From positions 1 to 38,358 of the forward strand of contig JBHJGV010000098.1 in assembly GCA_050331455.1 (NCBI GenBank): a stretch of 38,358 nucleotides of DNA. Reading direction: 5' to 3'. The notes beneath the pieces are model-generated. The model was not told where the DNA came from. It saw only the letters and a list, made by a program, of their open reading frames with translations, and ran no database searches. The translations under genes were made by a program, and so were the position numbers. The DNA is from CAYUYV01 sp050331455 (GTDB taxonomy: Bacteria > Pseudomonadota > Alphaproteobacteria > JAJFIK01). Shown piece after piece: positions 7,209 to 15,635 of this stretch; the stretch's first letter is position 1, and each line of letters begins with the position of its first letter.

Positions 7209-8327
7209 ATGGCTGAAAATGCCGGTGAGGAAGCGGACATTGTGGGCCTGTGTGCGGCCCTTGAGACCGGGGCGGATCAACCCGCACGGCGTGCGTTTCG
7301 GATCGATCACGTTGTGGTCGGGGGCCGGGGTGTTCCGGTGGAGCAGGTCGATCTCTTGTGTCAGCCTTTCTGCGTCCTGACCCACCTGCGAAAATCAACC
7401 ATGACGTCTCAGCGCCGTGTGCTGATCATTCCGCCGTTGTCCGGACATTTCCCGTTTCTCATGAACGATCTGATTTTGACTCTGCTGCCGGACCATGACG
7501 TGTTCGTCGCCGACTGGATCAATGCGCGTTACGTGGCCACCCACGCCGGATCCTTTGGACTGGCCGACAGCATCCAGACCGTCATGGCCTTCATCAGGGC
7601 GCTTGACTCCGAGGTAACCGTCATCGCGGTGTGTCAGGCGACGGTATCGGCCCTGGCCGCCACGGCGCTTTTGTCCCAGTCAGCGCCAAGCCATGCGCCG
7701 GAGGCGCTGGTGCTCATCGCCGGGCCCATCGATCCTCTGATGAATGGTACACCGATCACCCGGCTGATCAAATCCCATACCTTGTCCTGGTACGAGAATT
7801 TCGCGCTTGCGGATGTGCCAGCACCCCGTCCGGGGGCGGATCGCCGCGTTTATCCGGCCGCGACACAGCTCGGCGGTCTTGTCGCCTATCTGCAAAGACA
7901 AGTGGCCGCGCGCGGGGAACTCTATTTCAAGCTCACGGCGGATGACGGCGCCGCACCGCATCGTTTTCCCTTCTACGAAGCCTATACGGCGCTGATGGAC
8001 CTTCCGGCGGAAGTCTTTCTCGACACCATTCGCTATGTGTTTCACGAACGCGCCCTGCCCCGCCGCACCCTGACCTGGCGCGATGTGCCCGTGGCCTGCG
8101 AGGCCGTCACCCGCACCGCCCTCATGACCATTGAGGGTGGCCGCGACGACGTGGCGGCCCCAGGACAAACCTTCGCCGCCCATAAGCTGTGCCCCAACAT
8201 TCCTTTTACGGACCGCGCTTCACTGGTCCTTGATCCGTGCGGCCACTTCTCCACCTTCCATGGACGTCATATGCGCAGCCGCGTGACCCCTGCCATCCGC
8301 GCCTTCCTGGCGAGCCGTTCCGCCTGA
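7209..8327 (+). CDS. phaZ: Intracellular polyhydroxyalkanoate depolymerase, N-terminally short
   Basis: The product (372 residues from ATG 7209; a GTG at 7200 is also possible) resembles intracellular PHB depolymerases that cut stored polyester granules to hydroxybutyrate units. PFCVLTHLR, IIPPLSGHFPFLM and LLPDHDVFVADW are family hallmarks. The nucleophile is the cysteine in AVCQAT (Cys142), as in the PhaZ family, with Asp in GGRDDVA and His in DPCGHFSTFHG completing the triad. Family members usually have 400-430 residues. Here the first 50 or so, normally starting MLYQLYE-like, are missing, and an in-frame TGA lies just upstream (7191-7193). The triad and core are intact, so activity is plausible. 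Its own promoter and lack of operon partners suggest independent expression within the glycan region. Confidence 0.8.
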   Translation: MAENAGEEADIVGLCAALETGADQPARRAFRIDHVVVGGRGVPVEQVDLLCQPFCVLTHLRKSTMTSQRRVLIIPPLSGHFPFLMNDLILTLLPDHDVFVADWINARYVATHAGSFGLADSIQTVMAFIRALDSEVTVIAVCQATVSALAATALLSQSAPSHAPEALVLIAGPIDPLMNGTPITRLIKSHTLSWYENFALADVPAPRPGADRRVYPAATQLGGLVAYLQRQVAARGELYFKLTADDGAAPHRFPFYEAYTALMDLPAEVFLDTIRYVFHERALPRRTLTWRDVPVACEAVTRTALMTIEGGRDDVAAPGQTFAAHKLCPNIPFTDRASLVLDPCGHFSTFHGRHMRSRVTPAIRAFLASRSA

Positions 8328-8345
8328 CGCACCTTTACGACGTGT

Positions 8346-8451
8346 CCCGTCCAGGTCGTGCCCCGTCCAGGTAAGGGAGGTTAACGGATTTTTCAGCGCA
8401 GTCTGGGATGACCAAGCCATGAACGCAAAAGGGGGTGATGTCCGACCTGGA
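8346..8451. repeat. Direct and inverted CCAGGT repeats upstream of GT fusion
   Basis: CCCGTCCAGGT occurs twice, at 8346-8356 and 8362-8372, with a period of 16 bp. An inverted copy, CGACCTGGA, is at 8443-8451 and mirrors TCCAGGTCG at 8350-8358. The inverted copy itself sits in a small dyad, TGTCC-GACCT-GGACA. All are in the 164 bp between phaZ and the GT fusion. They could be binding sites for a regulator that loops the leader, or the arms of a long hairpin. Confidence 0.4.
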
Positions 8452-8491
8452 CACAGTCCCCTCCCCGTACTGAGCATGAAGGCCACACACC

Positions 8492-11347
8492 ATGACAGGC
8501 GCTCCCCCTCGCCGTGAGGAAACCGTCGCCCTGCCCCCGCTCTCCCCCACGGCTCGCGCGTTCTACGCGGCGCAAGCCAAGCTTCAAGCCATCGATCCGG
8601 CCGACCATTATGACCGGATCGGCCGGCTTCTCGGCATCCCGCCCCATCCTTTTTTCCATCCCGGTTTGATGCAGGCTTTGCACAGGGCGGATCGTCTGCC
8701 GGGGGAAGACCGGGCGGGCGCCATCTCGCCCCTGTTCGATGCGCGCTATTGTGCCAAGCGGATGGGCGTTCGCGCCGATGAGGCCCTGGCCCATGCCCTG
8801 GAGCGCCTGCAGCGCAACGAATGGGTGGATTTCCACCCCCTGCTGATCGAGGCGGATTTTCTGGCAAGCCGTTTTCCGAGCATCGCCTGTTGGATCGAAG
8901 TCCTGTCCAATCCGGGCCGCTCCCTCGACGATTTGGCCTTCAGCCGGTTCATGCCGCGCTTTTATCGCGCGACCGCCGACCGGATGGAGATGCGGAACGA
9001 ATTGGTCGATTATCTCGTGAACGGACATCGCTCCGGCGGTCTGCCCCATGTCTTTTTCGAGCCCTGGTTTGCCGCTCAGTTTAATGACGAGCGTCCCCAG
9101 CCGCCCCAGCGTCCGGATCTGTGGCTCGATATGCTGGAGGATGTGGGCCAGTTCGGTCACCGCATCAGCCTGTTTTTCGAGCCGCTCCAGTGCAACCACG
9201 AGATTTCCCTGCTGGAAGGGCGGGTCGAGAACCAGCATCCCTTGGAGCGCTTTCTGTCCCAGACCGGTCCGCTCGTTCCGCCCCATAAGGAAGTTCTGCC
9301 CACGGCGCTGGCCTACGCCTTTCTTGACCGGCCCATCGATGCCTGTGCGCCGGAGGCTGTCTCGCCCCGGGACGTCCTGGCGGCCCTGGAGGTGGCATTG
9401 ACCGGATCGGCACCCGAACCCGCGGACGTGTCGGTCTCGGTTTGCATCTTGAACTACAACAAGCCGACCCACACGATCCTGTCGGCGATCGCGGCGGCGC
9501 GAAACGCGCCAGAGGGCACGGAAGTGCTGGTCCTCGACAATGGCAGCAATCCCAAGGATTGGGAAATCATCCGCAGGATGACCCGAGCCTATGGAAATAT
9601 CAGGGTGATCCGGAGCGAGCGGAACCTGTTCTTCGGCGAGGGCAACAATGTCCTTCTGGACATGGCGCGGGGCGAGATCCTGTTGTTCCTCAACAACGAC
9701 GCCTATGTGGGGCCCGGCACGATCGGCACCATGGTGGACCACCTCGCCCGCACGCCTGACACCGCCGCCTGCGGTGTGACGTTCCTGTTTCCGAACCTGG
9801 ATATTCAGGAGGCCGGCGGTCTTGTGTCCGATTGCGGACAACAGATGCAGCTTCACAAAAACACCCCCTTCGCCCTGCAACGGGCCATGGCCGCGGATGG
9901 CCCGCCCGAGCCCACGCAGTATGTTTCCTCGGCCTGTTTCTGTGTGCGTCGGCGGGTCCTCGACGATGTGGGCGGCTATGATGCCCGCTATGAACCGCTC
10001 TATTTCGAGGACACGGATTTGTGCCGACGGATGACCGGTGCCGGCTACCGGATCGACTATCTGCCCGGCCAATATGTCATCCACTATGAAAATGCAACGA
10101 CCCGTGAGTATCTGGGCAAGGAATTCATGGCCCAGATCCAGAAGAATCGTCAGCTTTTCCGCAAAAGGTGGCTCTACCGGCCCATGGGCTACCGACCCCG
10201 TTCCATGCCCGGGGCCGTCGGCCGGGCGCCGGACCCCGCCCGACCCAAGGCGGTGGTGTACACGCCCTATGACATAAGGATCGGCGGCGGCGAACGCTAT
10301 ATCCTGTCGGTCGCCGCAGCGCTTGCGGAGGATTACAACGTGGTGATCGCCACGCGCCAACTCTGCAGCAAAACCCGACTGGCCTTCGCCCTGGATGACC
10401 TCCGCATCGAGATCACCGGCGATATGATCCTCAATGTCGCCTTGCTCGACGATGTGATGGCTGAAGGCGATTGCGACCTTATGATCGTGATGGGCAATGA
10501 GCTCATTCCGCCTGTGCCCTTTTTTGGGCGCCGGAACCTTTATCACTGCCAGTTTCCCTTCCCAGGACACCATGAGGACCGGTGGCAGCATTCGCGCCTT
10601 GCGAAGGTCGACGGTTTCATCGTGAACAGTCAGTTCACGCGCCACCATGTGGAGCAGCAACTGCGTGGCCTTGCCACAAAATGTCCCGTGCACGTCACAT
10701 ATGCCCCGGTGAACCCCGTTGAGATTTGCGCCGCGCCAAAGTCCGACCAAGGCCTGCGCATTGTGAATGTGGGCCGGTTCGATCCGGACGGCCACAGCAA
10801 GCGCCAGGATGTGGTCTTGGAAATTTTCAAGGCGGCCTTGGCCACGGCGCCGGATCTGCGCTTGTCCCTGGTCGGCGGAGCGGGCAGTTCCCAGTCGCAG
10901 ACGGACTATCTTGCGCTGTTGAAGGACCAGGCCAAAGGTCTGCCGGTGGAGTTCCTCGTCAACGCCTCTCGGTCCGACCTGGAACAGGAAATTGCCCGCA
11001 GCGGCATTTATCTGCATGCCTGCGGTTTTGATCAGAATCTGGTGGCGGCACCGGAGCGCCAGGAGCATTTCGGCATCGCCGTTGTGGAAGGCATGATGGC
11101 CGGGCTGATCCCCATCGTCTTTGACAATGGCGGCCCGGCGGAAATCGTGAAGGGCGCCGGCGTCGGTTACCGCTATACGACACGCGCCGAAGCCGTGAAC
11201 GCGGTGCTGGCCGTCCACGCCATGGCGCAGGACGAGCGGGCGGCCCTGGGCCGGCGCGCGCGCGATTATGCCATGACGTTTGCGGATGATCGGTTCCGGG
11301 ATCGGGTTCGGGCCGTCATCCTCGATCAGCAGAGGGAGGCCGCCTGA
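8492..11347 (+). CDS. GT2-GT4 fusion glycosyltransferase (951 aa)
   Basis: Three parts can be seen. Residues 1-310 carry spaced FD..Y-like motifs (PLFDARYCAKRM, HPLLIEADFLASRF, PHVFFEPWFAAQF) like those found N-terminal in many polysaccharide glycosyltransferases. Residues about 311-560 are a GT-A family 2 domain: VCILNYNKPTHT, VLDNGSNPKDW, LLFLNNDAYVGP (the DxD region) and YFEDTDLCRRM. Residues about 584-945 are a GT-B family 4 domain: IGGGERYILS, IVNVGRFDPDGHSKRQD and EHFGIAVVEGMMAG with the E-x7-E type catalytic pair. Two sugars could thus be added in sequence by one cytoplasmic, probably membrane-associated protein. The ribosome site is weak (GAAGG). Its TGA overlaps the next gene's ATG by one base (TGATG), indicating translational coupling. 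Specificity is unknown. Confidence 0.85.
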   Translation: MTGAPPRREETVALPPLSPTARAFYAAQAKLQAIDPADHYDRIGRLLGIPPHPFFHPGLMQALHRADRLPGEDRAGAISPLFDARYCAKRMGVRADEALAHALERLQRNEWVDFHPLLIEADFLASRFPSIACWIEVLSNPGRSLDDLAFSRFMPRFYRATADRMEMRNELVDYLVNGHRSGGLPHVFFEPWFAAQFNDERPQPPQRPDLWLDMLEDVGQFGHRISLFFEPLQCNHEISLLEGRVENQHPLERFLSQTGPLVPPHKEVLPTALAYAFLDRPIDACAPEAVSPRDVLAALEVALTGSAPEPADVSVSVCILNYNKPTHTILSAIAAARNAPEGTEVLVLDNGSNPKDWEIIRRMTRAYGNIRVIRSERNLFFGEGNNVLLDMARGEILLFLNNDAYVGPGTIGTMVDHLARTPDTAACGVTFLFPNLDIQEAGGLVSDCGQQMQLHKNTPFALQRAMAADGPPEPTQYVSSACFCVRRRVLDDVGGYDARYEPLYFEDTDLCRRMTGAGYRIDYLPGQYVIHYENATTREYLGKEFMAQIQKNRQLFRKRWLYRPMGYRPRSMPGAVGRAPDPARPKAVVYTPYDIRIGGGERYILSVAAALAEDYNVVIATRQLCSKTRLAFALDDLRIEITGDMILNVALLDDVMAEGDCDLMIVMGNELIPPVPFFGRRNLYHCQFPFPGHHEDRWQHSRLAKVDGFIVNSQFTRHHVEQQLRGLATKCPVHVTYAPVNPVEICAAPKSDQGLRIVNVGRFDPDGHSKRQDVVLEIFKAALATAPDLRLSLVGGAGSSQSQTDYLALLKDQAKGLPVEFLVNASRSDLEQEIARSGIYLHACGFDQNLVAAPERQEHFGIAVVEGMMAGLIPIVFDNGGPAEIVKGAGVGYRYTTRAEAVNAVLAVHAMAQDERAALGRRARDYAMTFADDRFRDRVRAVILDQQREAA

Positions 11348-11781
11348 TGGACCAGGACATGCTCAGCCGTGCCGTGGACATCGCCCAGAGCGATGGCGTG
11401 TTCGAAGATTTCTGGCTGGATCGGTTCAGCGTCCTGGCGCTCAACGGATCGTTCCGGCCCGGTGCCGCCCTTCAACTCTGGATCCCCCGGGAGGCGGCTG
11501 GCCCGGTGGAGGGCATTCCGGGCAAACTGGCCTGGCGGATCGGCGAAGAGGATCACCTCGTCGACGTTCCAACAGACACGGACCTTATTTCGATCCCTTT
11601 GCCGAAACACGATAAGATAAATGCCCTGCCCATCTGGATCGGCACCTCTTTCTGGAGCGTCCTGTTCGACCGGGGCGAGAACAAGGACGGGCGCCGGGTG
11701 AGTGTGAAGCTGCACGCCCTCTGCGGTGCCGTAGACGGCGCCGTGGCAAGATCCGAACCCACACGGTTCTGGCGACGCTAG
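11347..11781 (+). CDS. Unknown 144-aa protein coupled to the GT fusion
   Basis: The ATG overlaps the stop of the large glycosyltransferase (TGATG), so the two are almost surely co-translated. The product is acidic, has no signal peptide or membrane helix, and is rich in beta-prone stretches (FSVLALNGSFRPGAALQLWIP, shown here as two adjoining strands FSVLALNGS and FRPGAALQLW). No family was recognised. Coupling suggests a partner or regulator of the glycosyltransferase, or an unrecognised small modifying enzyme. Confidence 0.6.
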   Translation: MDQDMLSRAVDIAQSDGVFEDFWLDRFSVLALNGSFRPGAALQLWIPREAAGPVEGIPGKLAWRIGEEDHLVDVPTDTDLISIPLPKHDKINALPIWIGTSFWSVLFDRGENKDGRRVSVKLHALCGAVDGAVARSEPTRFWRR

Positions 11782-11802
11782 AGCGCATTCGACCTCCAGT
11801 GC

Positions 11803-11826
11803 CTCCGGCCACGGATTGGCCCGGAG
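11803..11826. terminator. Possible bidirectional terminator hairpin
   Basis: CTCCGG (11803-11808) pairs with CCGGAG (11821-11826), with two further G-C pairs inside across a one-base bulge. It lies in the 59 bp between the convergent stops of the 144-aa protein and the second sulfotransferase-like gene. No T-run is present, so the call rests mainly on position. Confidence 0.3.
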
Positions 11827-11840
11827 CAGTGCAACCGATC

Positions 11841-12869
11841 TTACGCCGCTTTGAGGTGCTGGGCGATTTTGCTGAAGAGCGTATCGTGCAAGGCTTTGTC
11901 GACCTGTTCCAGATCGCGCAGGACGGCGGACAACTCCTGTCCCGACAGGGTACGGAACAGGCGGTCATGGGAGGGCATGTGATCATTGAAAGCTTCGCAC
12001 GAGAAGGCCCTGTAGAGGGCCTCATTGCATGCGTCGAAGCGTTTGATGAACGCCGTCCGGTCGGCATCGGAAAAGATGGAAAGCCGCTCTTTCGGCGCTT
12101 TGACCCGAGCAAGCTGAGTCAGCAGGTTTTTGTCCTCATCGTTGGTCAGGGCAAGCGCATTCGCAAAGAACTTGAATTCCAGCTTTCGCCCATCGAGGGA
12201 GGCATTGATGATCTTTTCCCCCTCGGAGAAGTCGTCCAGAACGTGGCTCCAGCCCAGGGCACCGAAAAACGTCTCGACCGGATGGCTCTCCAAGGCATTC
12301 GTGCGCACAATGACGTCATCGACAATGGATAGGGACCGCCAGCTTGATGCGATGGCGTTGAAATCGAGGTTTGGGATTTGCTCCTTCAGAAAGGTCTGGA
12401 CATCCGTCCGTAAACGAGTGGCAGGATCCTTGACCCACTGTTTGAAGACGGATTCCACCAGGAGGTCCTGGCGGCGCAGGAACAAAACCACGGTCACGGA
12501 CGATGCAAGCCGGGATAGGGTTTGATTGACGAAGCTCTCCGGCCCGCGGATGAGAATTTTCTCCAACAATTCCGAGGACAGAACGCCCGTCTCGACCGGC
12601 GTGGACAGCGCTTCGCATTCCGCCTCCAACTGCGCGCACAACGCGTCGACCCGGGCCGCACCGTCTTCGCGGTCCCACAATGCGAAGGACCACTGGTGAT
12701 GGGAGCTGTCATGCCACTGACCGCTTTCGGGATAGAGCACCCCTTGGTCCAACAAGGCACCGCGGCACAGATTGGCGGCCCGCTGGATGGCGCTGGTGCC
12801 GGTCTTGTGGGAGCCGACATGGAGGACCAGTCGCTGAAAGATCGGTTCACCACCACGAACTGGCTCCAT
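11841..12869 (-). CDS. Sulfotransferase-like P-loop protein
   Basis: The 342-residue product has LVLHVGSHKTGTSAIQRAA at residues 15-33, the HxGxxKTGTxxIQ form of the PAPS-binding loop found in sulfotransferase-like proteins of capsule and exopolysaccharide loci. VVLFLRRQDLLVESVFKQW near residue 130 fits the 3'-phosphate site region (R and S). No membrane segment is seen. ATG 12869 has an AGGGAATGAG ribosome site. It is a different subfamily from the 1020-1898 and 28904-29626 enzymes. Acceptor is unknown; sulfation of the glycan made by the neighbouring glycosyltransferases is the natural guess. The 231 bp upstream include an AT-richer stretch around 13050-13080 that could hold its promoter, but I could not define one. 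Confidence 0.68.
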   Translation of the reverse strand: MEPVRGGEPIFQRLVLHVGSHKTGTSAIQRAANLCRGALLDQGVLYPESGQWHDSSHHQWSFALWDREDGAARVDALCAQLEAECEALSTPVETGVLSSELLEKILIRGPESFVNQTLSRLASSVTVVLFLRRQDLLVESVFKQWVKDPATRLRTDVQTFLKEQIPNLDFNAIASSWRSLSIVDDVIVRTNALESHPVETFFGALGWSHVLDDFSEGEKIINASLDGRKLEFKFFANALALTNDEDKNLLTQLARVKAPKERLSIFSDADRTAFIKRFDACNEALYRAFSCEAFNDHMPSHDRLFRTLSGQELSAVLRDLEQVDKALHDTLFSKIAQHLKAA

Positions 12870-13100
12870 GGGATCTCATTCCCTGATTGGAAGGCATGGG
12901 TCGGCCATGCTTGGTGTTTGAAAAGGGTGTGGAGAAATCGCAACCGAGCGCCGACTGATGTCTCGGGTTCGGGAGATCAGCAGGCACCACTCGCACCGTG
13001 TTTGGGGATAGATTTTGCACCTTAACGAAGCGTGAATCTGCCTCGCCTCCACATAGTATCAATTTTATCAGTACCATGATTAAAAGCTCTGGATAGGACG

Positions 13101-13583
13101 CTAACCTCGCCCGCGATAGGGCGCCACCTCCGGGTCGGGGATCCACATGCCTTCGGGCGGGGGTGCGGTCTGGTAGAAAACATCGATGGGAATGCCGCCG
13201 CGCGGATACCAGTAACCGGCGATACGCAGCCAGCGCGGCGCGATGGTCGCAACGAGCCGTTTGGCGATATCGACCGTACAGGCCTCATGGAAGGCGGCAT
13301 GGTTCCTGAACGCGCCCAAATAGAGTTTCAGACTTTTGCTTTCGACCAGAAACGCATCCGGCACATAATCGATGACCAGATGGGCAAAATCCGGTTGCCC
13401 CGTCACCGGGCACAGGGACGTGAACTCGGGACAGACGAACCGGGTCATATAGCTGACATCGGAATGGGGATTGGGCACCGGGTCGAGTACGGCATCCTCA
13501 GGGGTCGGCGGCAGGGCGCTCGTCTGGCCCAGATGGGTCAGGCTTTCGGGGGGCTGGGGGCCTGGAACAGGTCGGTCGGTCAA
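13101..13583 (-). CDS. queF: NADPH-dependent 7-cyano-7-deazaguanine reductase (QueF)
   Basis: QueF reduces preQ0 to preQ1 in queuosine tRNA modification. This is the short, single-domain type (160 residues). EFTSLCPVTGQPDFAH carries the catalytic Cys58 and Asp65, and ESKSLKLYLGAFRNH-AAFHE carries Glu81 and Glu100 of the substrate site. No ATG precedes the conserved core. I chose TTG 13583 because GAGG lies about 8 bases upstream; a TTG at 13622 adds 13 residues without a ribosome site. Other queuosine genes are not visible nearby. It is divergent from the crotonase gene. Confidence 0.9.
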   Translation of the reverse strand: MTDRPVPGPQPPESLTHLGQTSALPPTPEDAVLDPVPNPHSDVSYMTRFVCPEFTSLCPVTGQPDFAHLVIDYVPDAFLVESKSLKLYLGAFRNHAAFHEACTVDIAKRLVATIAPRWLRIAGYWYPRGGIPIDVFYQTAPPPEGMWIPDPEVAPYRGRG

Positions 13584-13602
13584 GGTCTTGCCTCGGTCAC
13601 TT

Positions 13603-13633
13603 ACGGTTTGGCTTTTGCTCAATCACGGTTTGG
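13603..13633. repeat. Direct repeat ACGGTTTGG, 22-bp spacing
   Basis: ACGGTTTGG occurs at 13603-13611 and again at 13625-13633. The repeat period is 22 bp, about two helical turns, so both copies face the same side of the DNA. They lie immediately upstream of the proposed queF start in the divergent queF/crotonase region. A regulator site is possible; nothing identifies the protein. Confidence 0.33.
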
Positions 13634-13748
13634 TACCCCGCGCCAACTAGGCTAGCGTAAGGTGCTGTTATTGGAGATATCGGTTGACGGGGCCAGCGTC
13701 CAAGGTCGGCACGCGCCGGACTCGTGACGCGGGAGGGAGCATTTGGAT

Positions 13749-14534
13749 ATGACGGGACGGGTGCGCACGGAGATTCAGGGCGCCATCGGTTGGCTGATCT
13801 TCGACAACGAGCCGCGGCACAACGCGCTCGCGCTGGAGATGTGGCAGGCCATTCCCGACCTCGTGCTCGAACTCGAATCGCACCCGGCCGTGCGCGCCGT
13901 CGTGCTGAAGGGGGCCGGCGACCGGGCCTTCGTCTCCGGGGCCGATATCTCCGAATTCGACACGGTCCGCGCCACCCCGGACGGCACCAAGGCCTATGAG
14001 GACGCGACGGAGCGGGCCTATACCAGCATTCGCGAATGCACCCATCCGACACTGGCCGCGATCCGGGGCATCTGTATGGGGGGCGGCCTGGGCATCGCTC
14101 TGGCCTGCGATCTGCGCTATGCACGCAACGATGCGCGCTTCGCCATCCCCGCTGCCAAGCTCGGGGTCGGCTACGGATTTGCCCCCACGCGGGACCTGGT
14201 CGTGGCCGTCGGTGCGGCCCATGCGCGGGAGATCCTTTATACCGCGCGGGTATACAACGCCCACGAAGCCGAACGGATCGGGCTCATCAACCGCGTCTAC
14301 GACCGGGGTCAGCTCAGCCCGGCCGTTCACGATTTTTGCGACCGCGTCAGCGCCAATGCGCCCCTCACCCAACGCACGGCGAAGCGCGCCGTCGCCGAGG
14401 CCATGGCCGTCTCCGGACAGGCTCGCATCGGCCTTATTGAGGACATGGTCGCCCAGTGCTTCTCCAGCGAAGACTATGTGGAGGGGCGCCGGGCCTTCAT
14501 GGAAAAACGGGCGCCGAATTTCAAAGGTCAGTAG
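13749..14534 (+). CDS. Crotonase/enoyl-CoA hydratase family protein lacking hydratase glutamates
   Basis: The 261-residue product has the crotonase fold landmarks: HNALALEMW, AFVSGADISEF with the first oxyanion-hole region, and GICMGGGLGIALACDLR with the second. In true hydratases two glutamates act on the water. Here the first falls in GLGIALACD and the second in AIPAAKLGVGYG, neither of which carries Glu. Hydration of enoyl-CoA is therefore doubtful, and another crotonase reaction (isomerase, decarboxylase or CoA hydrolase type) is more likely. GGGAGGGAG sits upstream; a TTG at 13743 is an alternative start. It stands alone, followed 93 bases later by an L,D-transpeptidase. Confidence 0.8.
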   Translation: MTGRVRTEIQGAIGWLIFDNEPRHNALALEMWQAIPDLVLELESHPAVRAVVLKGAGDRAFVSGADISEFDTVRATPDGTKAYEDATERAYTSIRECTHPTLAAIRGICMGGGLGIALACDLRYARNDARFAIPAAKLGVGYGFAPTRDLVVAVGAAHAREILYTARVYNAHEAERIGLINRVYDRGQLSPAVHDFCDRVSANAPLTQRTAKRAVAEAMAVSGQARIGLIEDMVAQCFSSEDYVEGRRAFMEKRAPNFKGQ

Positions 14535-14627
14535 ACGGCAGAACCCTCAGGCGCGATGCATGGGACTGGGGACTGCGGGCGGTCCTTTTTGGCGGCCCGA
14601 GGCCATGTCAGGGGAGTACACAGGCGA

Positions 14628-15578
14628 ATGCGGTTCACGGTTGGCATTCAAGGTCTTATGGGTTCGGGGCTCATAAGGTCAGGGCTCGCGGGTTTGAGCC
14701 TCATGGGTTTGGTCGTCGCAGCGGCGGTGTGGGGCTCGCCCGCCATGGCCGACTGGAACGGCTCCACACGTTTGAGCCCGATTCCCACCAGTTTGCGTGC
14801 GGAAGAAGCTTTTTCCCGTGTGAACCCGAAACTGGTGCGCGATCTTGAGGCGAAGGGGCTGAGCTACGGTGCGCCGCTCTTTGTGCGGATCTTCAAATTG
14901 ACCCGCCAGCTCGAAGTCTGGCTGGAGGATGACGACGGGCGCTATTCCCTGTTCCGCACCTATGGCATTTGTGAGTATTCGGGCGGCATGGGGCCGAAAC
15001 TGCGGGAGGGGGACCGTCAGTCACCGGAAGGGTTTTACACGGTCCGGTCCGACCAGCTCAACCCGCACAGCAAGTTCCACCTGTCCTTCGATCTCGGTTT
15101 TCCGAATGCCTATGACCGGGCCCATGGCCGCACGGGCAATCTGCTCATGGTCCACGGGTCCTGTGTCTCCCAGGGCTGTTTCGCAATGACCGACGCGCGC
15201 ATGGAGGAAATCTACAGTCTGGCCGCGGCCGCTTTGCGCGGCGGGCAGGACGGCGTGCCCGTGCACATCTTCCCCTTCAAGATGACCGACGTGAATATCG
15301 GCGCGACCCAGGGCGCGGCGTACCACGGCTTTTGGATGAACCTGAAACAGGGGCATGATCTGTTCGAGGAAACCGGCGTGCCGCCCGCAGTTTGGGTGGA
15401 ACGGGGCATTTACCGGTTTGCGCGCCGTCAGCCCACGGCCGAACAGGTGATTGCCGCAAGCCGGTCCAGCGCCCTGCCCGGCCGTCCCGAACCCAAGCGG
15501 GCCGAAACACCCGGCCTGACCCCGCTGCACTCAACACCCTGCGGCGCCCCGCAATGCCCTTTGCCCACGGTGCAGTGA
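14628..15578 (+). CDS. Exported L,D-transpeptidase (YkuD domain, YafK-like)
   Basis: The 316-residue product begins with a long signal sequence; the hydrophobic core ends in AVWGSPAMA before DWNG (cleavage near residue 38). The YkuD catalytic motif is present as HGSCVSQGCFAMTD, with nucleophile Cys184. GDRQSPEGFYTV upstream is also typical. Layout resembles the YafK/ErfK branch, which acts on periplasmic peptidoglycan by 3-3 cross-linking, lipoprotein attachment or hydrolysis. An extra tail after residue 260 is Pro- and Ala-rich with two more cysteines (PCGAPQC), of unknown use. AGGGGAG lies about 11 bases before ATG 14628. Confidence 0.82.
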   Translation: MRFTVGIQGLMGSGLIRSGLAGLSLMGLVVAAAVWGSPAMADWNGSTRLSPIPTSLRAEEAFSRVNPKLVRDLEAKGLSYGAPLFVRIFKLTRQLEVWLEDDDGRYSLFRTYGICEYSGGMGPKLREGDRQSPEGFYTVRSDQLNPHSKFHLSFDLGFPNAYDRAHGRTGNLLMVHGSCVSQGCFAMTDARMEEIYSLAAAALRGGQDGVPVHIFPFKMTDVNIGATQGAAYHGFWMNLKQGHDLFEETGVPPAVWVERGIYRFARRQPTAEQVIAASRSSALPGRPEPKRAETPGLTPLHSTPCGAPQCPLPTVQ

Positions 15579-15635
15579 CGCGGGCCTCGGCGATCGGCGC
15601 AAGGGTCTGACACCAGGTCCAAACGGGAGGGAACC

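Noticed and set aside
8393..11218. Very long open frame on the minus strand opposite the GT fusion
   Set aside because: Its translation has no recognisable domain, while the plus strand encodes clear GT2 and GT4 motifs. Long antisense frames are common in high-GC DNA.
13584..13748. preQ1 riboswitch before queF
   Set aside because: The A-rich tail and short conserved stem of a preQ1 aptamer are not seen; only the ACGGTTTGG direct repeat is present.
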